In this document: positions 20,330 through 31,799 of the stretch, piece by piece
How the letters are laid out: each line of letters opens with the position of its first letter
Position numbering within the stretch: the stretch's first letter is position 1
Assembly: GCA_933228895.1 (NCBI GenBank)
Contig: OW121857.1
Coordinates: 74,581,672-74,645,671 of the forward strand
Source: Platycnemis pennipes
Lineage: Eukaryota > Arthropoda > Insecta > Odonata > Platycnemididae
Direction: 5' to 3'
DNA length: 64,000 nt
Made by a program: the position numbers and the translations under genes
Notes under the pieces: model-generated
Seen by the model: only the letters and a program-made list of their open reading frames with translations
Databases searched by the model: none
What the model was told of the DNA's origin: nothing

Positions 20330-20698
20330 TACTAGTAGACCTGCTGCCTACTTTGCAGGCACTTTTCATAAGCACTTCGTATGCAGAGAGAAGGAAATGG
20401 CTATTTTATAAATAGAGAAATGTGTCCCACTCTAATTACCCTATATGTTTTTTGTACTTTTTTCTACTCCATATTTTCATTATACGTTGTCTCCCACTCT
20501 CAAAAACCAAGTTTTTTGCATTTTTCTCTGCACCACAAACTGCTAAAAATCCAAAACTACTACCAAGTCATGCAGACATAGAATCCACACTCAACGCACC
20601 AAACCTCACTCTTTTAGCTCAAAAATTAAGAGAGAACGAAACAAAACGGATACAGAATGACAGACTAACTGACACGCTACAAAATTAATATATATAGA
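20330..20698 (+). repeat. Dispersed repeat family R1, copy 1 (uninterrupted)
   Basis: Nearly the same sequence, in the same orientation, occurs at 45449-45808 and resumes at 46081-46089. Shared landmarks are TACTAG at the start, TTTGCAGGCACTT, TATGCAGAGAGAAGGAAATGG, ACACTCAACGC and GACACGCTACAAAATTAA. The 5' part can fold as GCCTGC/GCAGGC in copy 2. Frames of 66-88 codons in both copies differ by indels and frame changes, so the element is noncoding. No TIR or tRNA-like head is seen. This copy carries the empty site for the MITE found in copy 2. Confidence 0.8.
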
Positions 20699-20699
20699 T

Positions 20700-21745
20700 G
20701 AAAAGGCTTTACATCACTTCCTTCAGTAGAGTTAAAAACGAACGTTTTTTTTATTTTGAAGGAGCAAAATTTTCTCACAAGTTCAAAGCGTATATTGGCG
20801 ATGATTCACCTCCTAAAACACAAACTCGTTAGAGCTCTCAGAGAACCCTCAGATGAAATCAAACCACCCTTTTTTCACCCATCTCTCCCGTAATTCTTTT
20901 GTCTCCGGATCGACAGGTACCTGCTCGGGATCAATTAAGGAGCACGAGGCATCCGGGAAACCAATTAAAAGAGACAAAACGAAGGTAATCACAATGGGAG
21001 ATACTTTTTTTGGTCCAAGAATGGAGGGACTCGAGAGGATCTGCAAGCCGTGCTAAATTTCTAAAGAGGGAGAACCTACTTCACGGGCAGCGGTTGTTTC
21101 TCTCAGGAAATGGTTACTCCCATCCACATCGAGAACACAATTGGCCCTGCAAAACAAACCGAGACCCGTTGTTTCATCTGGCGGGAATTTGAAACAAAAC
21201 TATGCTGCGTATTGGTGAGCCAAAACGTTTCTTCATTATCATAACGACGCTTAATTATAAAATAATTATGGAACCTTGACGGAGGTCTAATGGAAATATC
21301 CAACGGTAAACAGGAAGGAGAACAAAGGAAGACAATGGAGCAGGTCATGTGAAAGAGAGAGACTGCCGTCATATGAAAAGATTATTTGACGGAAAAACAG
21401 AATGACGAATTGTGTCAAACCAATCTCATAACTGAAGCTGATGACAGGTTCTGTTAAGTAGGTACTTACAGGACTTGATAAGTCATGGTAGGTTAGAAAT
21501 ACTGTCTCGCAAAACACCATTACATCAAAAAATGCTCCCTGCGGCATTTTTTTTTGACCTGGGGAGCCAATTATTCTAATATCATCATAGACTGTCGACT
21601 AGTGAAGCAAGATGAACATCATCAGGGGATGACTTAATACGTGCTATTATACAGTCCAACTTTTTTTTAGATAATAAAGTTCATAGAAACTAACCGATTT
21701 CTTGGAAAGTCATTTACTAATCTAAGAAATTTGGATGGACGTGGT
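20700..21745. other. Unassigned DNA
   Basis: No gene or repeat recognised. Overlapping frames at 20849-21056 lie on both strands and carry no motif. Confidence 0.3.
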
Positions 21746-21751
21746 GATTTT

Positions 21752-21830
21752 CACATCTACATCTTACCCTGCTTGCCACCTCTAAGGAGCGTGGCAGGGA
21801 TTTTTTAGTGAAGTAAGTGGTGAGAAGTGA
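21752..21830 (-). repeat. CR1/L2-like LINE 3' tail copy
   Basis: On the minus strand: AATCCCTGCCACGCTCC, AGGTGGCAAGCAGGGTAA, GATGTAGATGTG. Both stem-loop arms and the GTAGATG end are recognisable. Confidence 0.55.
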
Positions 21831-21834
21831 CCTA

Positions 21835-23135
21835 GTGATAATTCCAATAAATTAACATGATGTAAGGTGATACAAACATTCCAGGACAATGTCTTAAGCT
21901 ACGTCACAGTAGTGTCTGGTCTCAGTAGGTACATAAATTGTGGATACAGAAGTTTAACCTCTCACGGCCACACTGTAGTACCAACTCGTCCTGAAACTCA
22001 TTACTCATCCAAGCACTCAGAAGTTAGAGTCAACGGTCAAGTGCGAATGGACCTCAACGCGGGCGAATGCCCAACAAATCTAAATCCATTACACACCGCC
22101 CACACGCTCTAATCATCTCATTAATCCCATCAAACACTTTATACCCGTGATTCTTTAAGACATCCTCGACGCCACTCGGACTAATTTAAAACCTTCCCGA
22201 CTATTATCGGTTCCTTTTCCTTTCCCTTTAAACAGGGGCGGGGGCAGAGCCTGCCCACCACTCACCATGCGAGTGATTATCCCCTTCCCGCGCTACCTCC
22301 TCTGCTCCACGGGAAAGAAAAAAAGACCCCTTCCCCGTTCATTCCAGTTTCCTTTCAGCCTTCCATCCAAGCGATCACATCCCTTTGGTGGGCCCTCCGC
22401 GTACAGAAAGTGAGGCCGGGAGAGGGAGGCAGAAATTCTCTCTTTTCCACCTTTTTTTTCCTCCTCTCCTTTCATTTCAGCTCCATTTAACCTTCCCAAG
22501 GATCGTTTGAATTCTTTCGAACCCTTAGATCGCCTAACCTCCTCCCACTCTCAAAAATGCCTCTCTACTCTCATTCCAAAACCAACCCCCTTCCTCCCTC
22601 TCCTCCCCCGTCCTTGCCCCATTCTTCTTCCAACATCTCAAACCCCCGACCACACGCCAGCCCCATTCAACACCTACCCTTTCTCCCCCCTTGACTTCCC
22701 GCCATTCCGCCCGCCACGGCCAGTGTCAACAGTCTCGCCGCGTTTCAGCATGCTCGCGTGGTTTCGCCGATTGTCCGTGGCCACGAGGTGGATCAACCCG
22801 TCTTTAAACTATCTAACCGTGGATTCGTGTAGCGGATATGGTTCCAACACCGTCTGGTCTCCCTGACAAAAGGGAACACCGTGCACCGGCGGGAAATGAG
22901 AGTAGCACCGCTGTCGCCCCACGCTCGAAGAAACATTCCCCTCGGTTAAATTTCATTCGGTCGTTTCTTAGCATGCCTTTAAAGTAATGACCTTCGTAAA
23001 GCCAGAATTAATTAAGGCGGCATTAGAGGCGTTAGACGGCAAGGAAGAATGCTGAACTATGAGGTCAACATTGTCAGAGCAAACAGGGATGTTGTGATTG
23101 AGTCACGTAGTGATTTTTTTTAAACATATATGTGT
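21835..23135. other. Unassigned DNA with a pyrimidine-rich island
   Basis: The + strand is strongly C/T-rich from about 22200 to 22720 (the purine strand is minus here). Frames crossing it are low-complexity Pro/Ser/Thr and are not supported as genes. The remainder shows nothing recognisable. Confidence 0.4.
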
Positions 23136-23140
23136 TTTTG

Positions 23141-23405
23141 GGGGTCGTGGTGGCCAACTGGGTAGAGCACTGAGCTACTAACCGGAGGGTCCCAGGTTCA
23201 AATCCCGGGAAAGAGCCTTTATGGACACCCCCAACTAAAACCCTCGCGATTCGAACTTCATAGGAAATCGCAGGTGGCCAAGGGAAAGGAACTGGCCCCC
23301 CTACCCTGAATGTGTGAATTTCACTCGCCATTGGCTAAGTACGGGGTGAGCTCTACTCTCACCTATCAAAGACCAACCTTCGGGTTGAATCACGGAGTGA
23401 GTGAG
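23141..23405 (+). mobile_element. tRNA-derived SINE, copy 1
   Basis: The head has GTGGCCAACTGGGTAGAGC (A-box-like) and GGTTCAAATCCCGGG (B box and T-arm) at tRNA spacing. About 150 bp of unrelated body follow, and the end is GGAGTGAGTGAGTA, a short GTGA repeat like many SINE 3' tails. The body motif GGGTGAGCTCTACTCTCACC matches the copy at 28090-28335 (GGTGATTTCTACCCTCACC). Pol III promoter boxes make it a potential SINE master or relic; activity is unknown. No clear target duplication was found. Confidence 0.7.
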
Positions 23406-23689
23406 TAATGTTTTAACGCTACTAACGCATGCAAGCTAAATATTATATTCGTTGACCACTCAATTTATTCATAGAAATGAGTAACTAATCAAATACCATT
23501 ACATTAATTTGCATTAATTAACAATGAAGTGTCATTTATAGCTATCATTACACGTGTCTCATAACTGAATGTTTTATACTTTCCTCGGGGCGAGAGAACT
23601 GTGACTTTTGGTTTCAAGTAAGCAGTGTCTAAACGGAGTGGTATTTTTTGTCGTTTCTGCATGGTTGTAAGCGTTCTCTCTTATTAAGA

Positions 23690-23762
23690 GTGCATGGTTG
23701 ATGATGGTTCACCCCCTGCCACACACCATTGTGGTGGCTTGCACGTATTTATATATGAAGCT
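23690..23762 (+). repeat. CR1/L2-like LINE 3' tail copy
   Basis: AGTGCATGGTTGATGATGGT, CACCCCCTGCCACACACCA and GGTGGCTTGCA form a well-preserved stem-loop. The following GGGTATT end is altered. No upstream RT sequence is attached. Confidence 0.7.
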
Positions 23763-23764
23763 AC

Positions 23765-26090
23765 ACAGAGACGGAGAATCATCACTTCCTGCCGTAACTG
23801 TTGGAGAAAACTTAATTACAAAGCAATATTGAGCAAGCACAGCCTACGAATACAAGGGATTGCAGATTTTTGTTATTTTTTAAAAATACCGTTAACATAT
23901 TCTAGTTGCGTCCCTTCCCTTACTTTTCCAAATTACTAGATGCATCAATCTTCAGTAGGAGAAAAGATCTTGAATTTACAGAAGGTAACATGTGTTGTAC
24001 GGAGAGTTAACGTTAAACAAAATGAAAGATATAATTAAGACTTGGAATGCGGGAAGGGCATCATCTCATTCCAACCAACGAAATGAAACGATACAGAGGA
24101 AGAAAAATTCTTTGCAAATGGAGCATCAAACAGATGTTACGCGTGTATTCACAGTAACAGTATTAAAGGTTTATAATAGCCAGTGCTACCAATTCTGGCT
24201 GAACCTAAACCATTTCTTCTCAAAACAATAGGTGGTAGTTTGTACAAAAAATCCTTCCTATAAGCAAATCCATGAAAGATTTGCCGAATGGCTGAACCAG
24301 AGATTAAAGACAGTCAAACAACAAGACATGGAGCTTATCTAACCAACCATAGCAAAGACTGGAAGGTAAAGAACATTAGCTTACATCTGCTTTTCGTCTC
24401 ACAAATGGATTTTATGTTTCAATGGGAAGGCTTTCGGCAGTGTACTCAGGTCAAAATTTAAATTCGAAGCCCATTCAACGCGGATATAAATGTCAGTCCA
24501 TTAAAGTGATACATTCGGTATTTTTTCCTCCATCCAATTAGGGCACTCGTTGACGACTTGAAAGATACCAGATCTGATAATTGGCACAATTTCGACCTCA
24601 TGTCGCAAAAAAATTTTTATAAATAGATGCCATCCATATAAATAAATACAGCCGCAGCTGGCGATAATTACGAGATGCCAAACTAAAACCGACAGTGAAT
24701 ACCCAGTCGGCGTATAAATGAGCAGAGGGCAGTTAACGCCTTTTAGTACAACGGAATTCGTTTTTATTCGCCATTACAATGGGTTGGAGGGGAGAAGTAC
24801 AAAATGAAATATTAAAACGACCCCTGTCACTCCACTTACATGATACCTCGAATATCAGACAGAATTTCAATTTACGAGGGAAAGGAGTGGGATAGAAAGC
24901 TTAATAGATTATGAACATTAATACTGTATAAATGGGTTTAGGTAATTGAGTGATTGCCGTGAAAAAAAACAAACAATGTTGGAATACTCTACCAACTATT
25001 ACCCTAAAGGTATTTTGTTTGCTCTCAATTCGTCACAAATCACTTTCAATTTGTCAGAGGGCAACATATAAAACTCTAAAATTGAGATTTTGAAGCATTA
25101 CATCAAACAATTATGGTTTAAGGCAATTTCACGAACCAGAGAGCTAAGTCTATTGCACTTTCCGCTTCGTATGATATCGGTAGCGGCGATGAGAATTGGT
25201 AACGTATAAAAAAATATTTTTTCCTTAGAAATATAGTAAAGAAAGAAATCAATTCTGAAATATTACTCAAGCATTCCATAAACATTACTATCATGCATAA
25301 AATTTTTTTCGGGAAAATCAGCGCTACTTACGTTAGCACGGATTCTTCGAAACATACAAAATCAGGTAAATGCTAAAATAAAGTCTGCTCAGTACAATAA
25401 AGATTAATAGAATGTGAAAGAGGTAGATATTCATTCGCTGCAAGTTGATATACACTCCGTTAAAAATAAACTGAAAGAGTGAGGACAAACTCAATCAATC
25501 GTTTAGCGTTCTACACTCGGTGCATCAAAAATTGTTTATGCATATTATCTTGTACATACCACTTCGATTACAGCAAAATAAAATACAAAGCCACAGGAGC
25601 GACGAATAACAATTGAAAAAGAACACACAAAAGAGACACACTCACTCATAAATGTAAAGATATCTTTCGTGACACAACTACCCTCCTTAGCAAAGAGAAG
25701 GGGTTGAGTCACTCCCCTCTACAAGCTGAGTTCCTTCCATTTATCTATCTTATCATCCAATTGCCTAGACAGAAATAAGATGGCTGGAAATAACGCCACA
25801 TAAATTGTACCCCAGGTTGAAAATAGAACAACCCCCTTCCTCTCGAGTGGAAAATGTGACGAGTTTCTGCCTTCATCGGGTATCAAAAATAACTCGCAAT
25901 GTATACGCCAACCGACCTTTGCATTTTAAAAGTCTATCACAAGCGACTAAGAAAGAAATTGCCGTATTACTAATCCCTAGAGACGAAAAATGACAAGTCA
26001 TGCGACATGATTGGGTTATTTCCACCTTCCGTTAGCCATTTTGACCATGTCCACGACAAAATATTCAACTTATCGAACACCAACTACTTT
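23765..26090. other. Unassigned AT-rich DNA
   Basis: No gene or repeat recognised over this long stretch. Confidence 0.35.
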
Positions 26091-26097
26091 ATGCCTT

Positions 26098-26537
26098 TTC
26101 CATCATCATCAGTATTTCAATCCTAGAATTGGTTTACTGCATTCCTCCATTCTGCCCTATTCAGTGATAATTCCCTCACGCCATGGTATGTTTTCTCTTT
26201 GAAGTCCTTCTTTATTTTTCCCTATACACTTGTCCCTTGGTCTTCTTCGCGGGACCTTCCCTTCAATTTTCCCTTCTATTATATTTATTGCTAATTCATT
26301 GTACTTCAAGGTATGTCCAATCCATCTGGTTATTCTTTGCTGAAGGGTTTTCCATATTGTCCTGTCTTCTCTGCTCTTCTGTACACCTCTTCGCTCCTCA
26401 CTCTATCAGTCCGTTTAATCTTCAACATTCTCCTCCAGCACCATGTTTCGAAGACTTCAATTCTTCGTTGGTCTGATTTCCCGATGTTCCATGCCTCTGA
26501 TCCATGGAGTGCCACGCTCCATACGAATGTTTTGATG
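26098..26537 (-). pseudogene. Non-LTR retrotransposon RT C-terminus (downstream part, interrupted)
   Basis: Minus-strand reading gives IKTFVWSVALHGSEAWNIG, then RRIEVFETWCWRRMLKI. After a frame change come RWIGHTLKYNELAINIIEG, IEGKVPRRRPRDK and LQRENIPWREGIITE. This is the full C-terminal region of an arthropod endonuclease-RT element. It ends in ATACTGATGATGATGG, a GATGAT-type tail. Frame breaks make it inactive. The same element continues at 26763-26990, separated by the 222-bp insertion at 26539-26760. Confidence 0.8.
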
Positions 26538-26760
26538 CAGGCACGTAGCCAGGATGCTTCAGCCCCCCCCGAAATTTTTTCCCAATAATTCTATTGTACT
26601 GATTTTAGCAGCGAACTTTACCAGTGGGAAGAGATAAATATGGGCACTGTAAAAGTAAATACCAAGCACTGAAAATTAAGGGAAGAGATTTGTATTATAA
26701 CGGTCCCGAATGAGCAAGGCTGATTTGTTCCAAGTTACGCAAGACCTCCCCCTCCCCCCC
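26538..26760. mobile_element. hAT-like miniature DNA element, copy B
   Basis: Starts CAGGCACGTAGCCAGG and shares TTTTTTCCCAATAATT, GAACTTTACCAGTG, AAGTAAATACCAA and CAAGTTACGC with copy A (3588-4011). Flanking 8-mers are TTTGATGC and TTTAGTGC (two transitions apart). Removing the insert reconnects the surrounding RT frame in the order TRKH then IKTFVWS, which proves insertion independently. The right terminal repeat seen in copy A is missing, replaced by a C-run near 26740-26760. Confidence 0.75.
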
Positions 26761-26762
26761 TT

Positions 26763-26990
26763 TAGTGCTTTCTTGTTTATAGCCGTAGGTTCCTTGGGCA
26801 TAGTAGTTGTCTCTTCTTCGTGAATGCCTTCTTAGCCTGTACTATTCTTCGCTTGATGTCCGTCGAGCATCTTCCATCCCAAGTTATAGTGCTGCCGAGG
26901 CAGATGGAATTCTCCACTTGCTCTAATTTCACTCCTCGAATTGTGATATCATTTCGGCCTTAATACACGACTAAAGAGGAGGGGAAAAGT
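26763..26990 (-). pseudogene. Non-LTR retrotransposon RT C-terminus (upstream part)
   Basis: Minus-strand frame reads NDITIRGVKLEQVENSICLG, STITWDGRCSTDIKRRI, VQAKKAFTKKRQLL and NLRL, then a stop and TRKH. It is the block just before the FVWSVALHGSEAW segment in endonuclease-RT elements (G-V-K-L-E-Q-V...Y/C-L-G-S-T-I-T...EI-K-R-R-I...AK-K-AF). Together with 26098-26537 it forms one minus-strand element of which only the last ~200 residues survive. Confidence 0.8.
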
Positions 26991-26994
26991 AATG

Positions 26995-27598
26995 GCGCAT
27001 TATAGTCTTCAAACGTTTTGAAATGCCGTTTTAAATGTCGAAAGAAGGAATATAATTCCATTCTTCAGTTCATAGCTGGTATAACTGGAGGGAATCACAG
27101 GGCAGCGGAACGAGACCCGCGTTGTCTCGAAGGAGACGGAATAGGATGACCTTTAGTGCTTCCCGGGCAACCTCGGACTTTCCCATTCCTGCCCGGTATA
27201 GGAGCACCAAATCCTCCCCTTCCCGCCGTAAAAATTCCATCCCCAAAGGACAAAGATGGGGATGAGGGGGAAAACTCCCCTTTACACCATCCCCCGAGCG
27301 TAATATCACGGGCGATGCACATGGGTTGGCTACCCTTCGGGGAGGAGAGGAGCAATGGAGAGAGAGGATAACGCAGGCAGATTTGGGTCTTTAAGAACCA
27401 TGCTAACCATTGATTTCAAAGTATTTATAGGAAAGAGACATGCATAGCATTGCTACACACATGAATATGTTCTTAAACCATATTACATGCAGACCAGCGC
27501 AAATCGCGAAAACGCATAAAACGGTCTTGATTTTCGAAGCTCTAACGGCTGAGATTGTATCGCAACATTTAAATCTAATATTATAATCATACAAAATA
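26995..27598. other. Unassigned DNA
   Basis: A modestly GC-rich patch at about 27080-27370 gives overlapping frames in both directions. Nothing recognisable. Confidence 0.3.
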
Positions 27599-27599
27599 C

Positions 27600-27675
27600 G
27601 CCCATGCCCTGGACGGGATTCGAACCCACAACCTGTGGATTGCCAACCAAACGCATTACCGAGCAGGCCATGACG
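27600..27675 (-). repeat. tRNA-like SINE head
   Basis: On the minus strand TGGCCTGCTCGGTAATGCG (A-box region) is followed by GGGTTCGAATCCC (perfect B box). The anticodon arm and acceptor stem cannot be folded properly, so this is a SINE head or tRNA pseudogene, not a functional tRNA. It is the best B box in the window. Confidence 0.55.
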
Positions 27676-28004
27676 GTATTACTTGAAGCGATGATAGTAC
27701 ATTTAGAGTCATTAGAAACGCGTCCTCTAAGGGGAAACAAAGTCAGGATGTAGGTGATGCATTGATTGAAATGATTACCATTGAATATTGATTAGGATAG
27801 TTGCTATAAAGCTAAAACTTCTGTTGTCCGGTCGCCTATTTATATGCTCAATTAATTCATTGTTCCTTTAATATAGCCAAAAAATTGCGCAGAAGCATGA
27901 GATGTTAAGGCTCTCCACCTGCCAAGGTTAAAATGCATCGCGTATCTTAAGTCTAGCAATGACGCTTCATTCTAAGACTTAAGCGACGTCCATGCTGGGG
28001 GAAA

Positions 28005-28070
28005 AATTCAAACCCGGTAACCGTTTTGTTAACAGTGAGTTACCGACCGGGATATGGAGACCGGCAAAAC
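28005..28070 (-). repeat. Degenerate tRNA-like head
   Basis: Minus strand reads GGTCGGTAACTCACTGTTAAC and then CCGGGTTTGAATTTTTCCCC. A- and B-box positions are recognisable but altered. It lies head to head with the plus-strand SINE starting near 28090. Confidence 0.4.
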
Positions 28071-28089
28071 TGTCTTTTTCCTTCATGAA

Positions 28090-28335
28090 GTTCGGGTCCT
28101 AGAGGGTAGAGTAGATCGGAGGTTCCGGGTTAGATTCGAGAGAGGTCTCCTTGAACACTCTATACCAAAGTTAAACTGAATTTTTGTGAACCACTACTTT
28201 TAATAAAACTGCATGAGGAACAGAGAAACTAAATCTTCCCGATTATTGGTGTGTGATCAAGCGCCATTCGGCTTAGTACCTGGTGATTTCTACCCTCACC
28301 AAGCAGGGTAACCTTTGAGTTGCACACTGGTTTGT
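28090..28335 (+). mobile_element. tRNA-derived SINE, copy 2
   Basis: AGGGTAGAGTAGATCGG and CCGGGTTAGATTCGAG correspond to the head of the SINE at 23141, with a decayed B box. GGCTTAGTACCTGGTG and TTTCTACCCTCACC, then ACCTTTGAGTTG, match its 3' body (GGCTAAGTACGGGGTG, CTCTACTCTCACC, ACCTTCGGGTTG). More diverged than copy 1. Confidence 0.6.
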
Positions 28336-28339
28336 TTAG

Positions 28340-29330
28340 GAAATTAAAAAATAAAACTACATACATAGAATCCTCCAAACCAATGCGGGGGTAGGTAACT
28401 TAATAATACTTGAGTGCTGCACATGTTTTAATGCATTGCCTATTCGTATTAGTTTCGTCCTACTGAAGCATCATCAGGTATTCAGGAAACACTCATAAAT
28501 CACAACAGGGGAGATATTTAGAAAACTAAATGTCTAACTATTCTTAAAAACATAACAGGGAGCCTATCCTTGGTACTCACGTCAGCACGTCATTCTTTTT
28601 CTCAGAGTATAAAAGAATGATTAATAGGGTGGAAGTAAATCGGATGGCTTGACACACAACGTATAAAAAGCTGATTGCGTCGGGAGGGTCATGTAAAGCA
28701 TTCCTCAAAGCCCGGACTGGCGTTCGAGTCTCATGAGTACGAACCGGTGCGAGGAAGGCCCCTCATCTCCGCGCGCGAAGGGTCATCAAAGTCCCCGAAA
28801 ACGAATTCGCATTTCGGCGGGCGGGTGGGAGGGATAGGGAGAGGAGAGGCAAAGCCTCCGGAAAGACCGGGAGGTGAGGAAAAAGGAGGAAGGGAAAGGG
28901 GAGAGGAAGGGAGGGAGCAAAATGGCGGGTAGATATCAGAAGGGACTTCGCGTGCAGGCTTTGTGCTTGGCGCCAAGTGTCCCTGGAGATGTGAAGCCGG
29001 CGGTGGGGTGGGGAGAGCGGGCGGTGGGAGGTGGTTCCGACTCTGTTGGGGGGAGGGGGGGGAAAGGGGGAGAGGAAAGGGGGGAGGGAAATGAGGGGGT
29101 GGGTTGGTGGGGGCAGAGTCTGAATTTACGAGCACCTCGACGCCAATTTACGAGGCCGGGAGCACAATTCCTTCCCACTCGCCGCACGGCCCCCAACTAT
29201 GCCCCACCCAAAACCACCCCCTATCCCCCTCCCGCACCACCTTAACAACACCCCTACCACCTCCTGCCTCTCACCAAACACCAGACAGCTACATACATAG
29301 GGCACATACGGGGGCGGGTGTGAGGTGTGA
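28340..29330. other. Unassigned DNA with a long purine-rich island
   Basis: From about 28790 to 29130 the + strand is almost all G and A, with GGGGAGGG-type runs. It then switches to C/A-rich DNA to about 29290. Frames here (up to 134 codons) are low-complexity and occur on both strands; they are not supported as genes. Confidence 0.45.
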
Positions 29331-29333
29331 GTA

Positions 29334-29420
29334 GGGCTGCCAACTCTCCTGATTTCGCTGGGAGCCTCCCGGAATTGAACAATAATTTTTCAAAACTTCA
29401 GTCTCGCAGGATTGAGGCGT
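29334..29420 (+). repeat. Possible short dispersed repeat, copy c
   Basis: GGGCTGCCAACTCTCCTGATTT and GGAGCCTCCCGGAATTGAA share the GCTGCCAACT...CTCC...CGGAAT order with copies a and b. The similarity is short and could be a related but different family. Confidence 0.3.
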
Positions 29421-29424
29421 TTTC

Positions 29425-30065
29425 CTCCAGCTTCATTCACACGATCATCTAACCACTAGGTTATACGTTAGATCGTTAACCATTGAATGAGCTATTTGTG
29501 AAAAGAAAGCGCAAGACGACTATACAGACAAGACGATTTCCTCGACATTCAATTGACTTCCCTATCCAACGAAATTTATAGATTCTGTTGCAAAAATGGG
29601 TGTTAAACCATTCAAAATTATATCTAAGTGGACTTTTATCTAACGGCGCACAATTGATAAAGATTAATCTCCTGCACATCTTTAAGGAGAAATATTCCTT
29701 GAATATATATGAAATACCCCATCATGGCATGATAAGTCAGAAGATAAAATCAGAACGATAGATTGTAAGGCAGAGAGGTCCAAAATGCTAATTTTTAAGG
29801 TACATTAGGAACGATTAAGGATCTGATCAAAGCTTCCATGGGAAAAATAGGATGCGTAACGTAGATGTGCGCCTTTTTTTCATTACTGAAAATCACGTTC
29901 AAAGTATTAGTACATGAGTCAGACTCTCAGGATGATCGCTATATACTAGAAGCGGTATTGCACGCGAAATCACGTCATTTTCTGAACAATTAGGTATGTT
30001 TTAAAATTTCAATTAACAACATTTCCTGCAATGCGGTTACTAATAAAAAGGTTTGTTTCCTGGGC
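29425..30065. other. Unassigned AT-rich DNA
   Basis: Nothing recognised. Confidence 0.3.
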
Positions 30066-30069
30066 ATTG

Positions 30070-30150
30070 AAGCTCTTCTGTTGTTGGGTCACCCTCTGCC
30101 ACAAACCATTGCGGTTGACTACAGGGTAGGTACTGTGTGAAGGTGGATGA
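30070..30150 (+). repeat. CR1/L2-like LINE 3' tail copy
   Basis: GGGTCACCCTCTGCCACAAACC, then ATTGCGGTTGACTACAGGGTA and GAAGGTGGATG, keep both arms of the shared stem-loop with substitutions. Confidence 0.55.
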
Positions 30151-30154
30151 ATAT

Positions 30155-31040
30155 CCCTTTCCGGGGTGATTGTAATGAGGTCATTTGCCATATTTTTTTA
30201 TTGCCGGATCTGATAGCTTGTAAAATAAAAAGACCCGTATTCTTCCGTTTTTTGATCCGTCAATTATTTCTCGAGTTATAAGTGGTGAAAAACTGATGTT
30301 TTTATCCCTTTCGGAAAAGTGGGCCTGGTGCAACCTCTTGACGTCATTGACTTAGTCCATTCAAAACTGAGCCCGCGAAGCTACATCGCCTTATCGCAAA
30401 GGGAGGGACACAGCTGACTCGGCCAATAGGAGCAGTTGCGACAGCATCTGTTCGAGAAAACCTTCCGAGAACCCCCCTCCACTCCCTCCCCTTCCCCTAA
30501 AAGCAGTCAAGGACGGAAGGAATATGACGTCAATGTATTCAAAGCAGCTCTTCCGGTGGGCGTCACCTTTTGCTTATTTTAATATTTGATTTATTAGTCA
30601 ATCGTTATGGTTAGAAGATTAATTTTTTCACTAAAATTCGTTTTTCGTTTCAATCTAACAATTTTGTGCACAAAATTGCGATTTCGGTTCCGAGTAAACG
30701 CCCCCATTGTGCTTTACCATTAAATCTCTCGGAGTTTCTCACTCATTGAACGGACACCTCCTGGAATCAACTCTTCAGGAGTTGGCAACACTAGAAGTGA
30801 GGCTTGCAGAGGTGGGGAGGTAAATGCTGGCTTGAGGGTGATGAGGCGAGAGAAAGGGGTGGGGAGGAGGGAAGGGGAGGGGAGGGAAGAGAGAAGGACA
30901 GGTAATGCGAGAACAGAGAGAGGAGAGAGGGGAGGCAGACTGAGTGATATATGGCGGAGGAGAAAGACGCTCCATGCAAAGGGAAATTCAAGAGCGGGGG
31001 AAGTGGGGATGGGATGGCTGGAGTGGGTGGAAAAAAAACG
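30155..31040. other. Unassigned DNA with short repeat copy b and a purine island
   Basis: The minus strand at 30718-30789 holds copy b of the short repeat described at 516-594 (GTTGCCAACTCCTGAAGAG through GAGAGATTTAA). Directly beyond it, about 30825-31040 on the + strand is nearly pure G/A. Frames antisense to the purine run are artefacts. Confidence 0.45.
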
Positions 31041-31044
31041 ACGG

Positions 31045-31795
31045 ATATATGTGAGATAATTATCCTCCAGGCGACCGCAAGGAAAGGAAGTGCTAAAAAT
31101 TTACGGAGGGCCCGGCCCGTTTGAAAGGGCCAGGCTCGCAAACTCGCAAGCTCTGGGATCAAGCGGTGAGAGTTGTCTTTTGAGCTTCATCGATAACTCT
31201 GACGAAATCGGAATCAAATGACGAATCACATCTTTAATGAAAGGTCCAAATATGTGAAATATATGAACTATTAGATGATTACAAGTGTCCGTTTTAATTG
31301 AATTCGATAAATATCTGTCCGGCTGCAGGTTAGTTCGAGGTTGGATACGGTGCTGAGGTCACCATGTTACCCTCGGTTAACTAATATCCTACAGTGAAAT
31401 CGGTAGTATTAAAAAAAACTGATTGTTTACTGTTGAAAGTGCATGTGGATTATCCACAGAAAAACACCCTTTGGGTGGCCTGCAGAGAACTATATAAATG
31501 TGAATTCTGGCTAAATTATCGCGAAATGGGGCGAATAAGATGATACAGATAAAATATGTGAGCTCTGATAGAAGGATTACATGTCGAGTTTTCAGCACAA
31601 AAATTGGAAAATTCGTCTATGGGAACTAAAATAGCGGTATTAAAGAAAAAAAAGGTTCTCCACTTTACTAAATTAATATGAAACTTTTTACATCAAGGGT
31701 AATAGTTTAATGAAAAGGGACTAGTGTGCACGAGAAACGTAAACAGAAAAAAAGTCCAGACCGGGAATGAATCATGAGAGAACCTACTAGTTGTT
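31045..31795. other. Unassigned DNA
   Basis: No gene. CACCCTTTGGGTGGCCTGCAG near 31467-31487 faintly recalls the LINE 3' stem-loop but is too short to call. Confidence 0.3.
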
Positions 31796-31799
31796 GCGT

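Noticed and set aside
27600..27675. Functional tRNA gene
   Set aside because: The B box is perfect, but the acceptor and anticodon stems do not pair. A SINE head or pseudogene is more likely.
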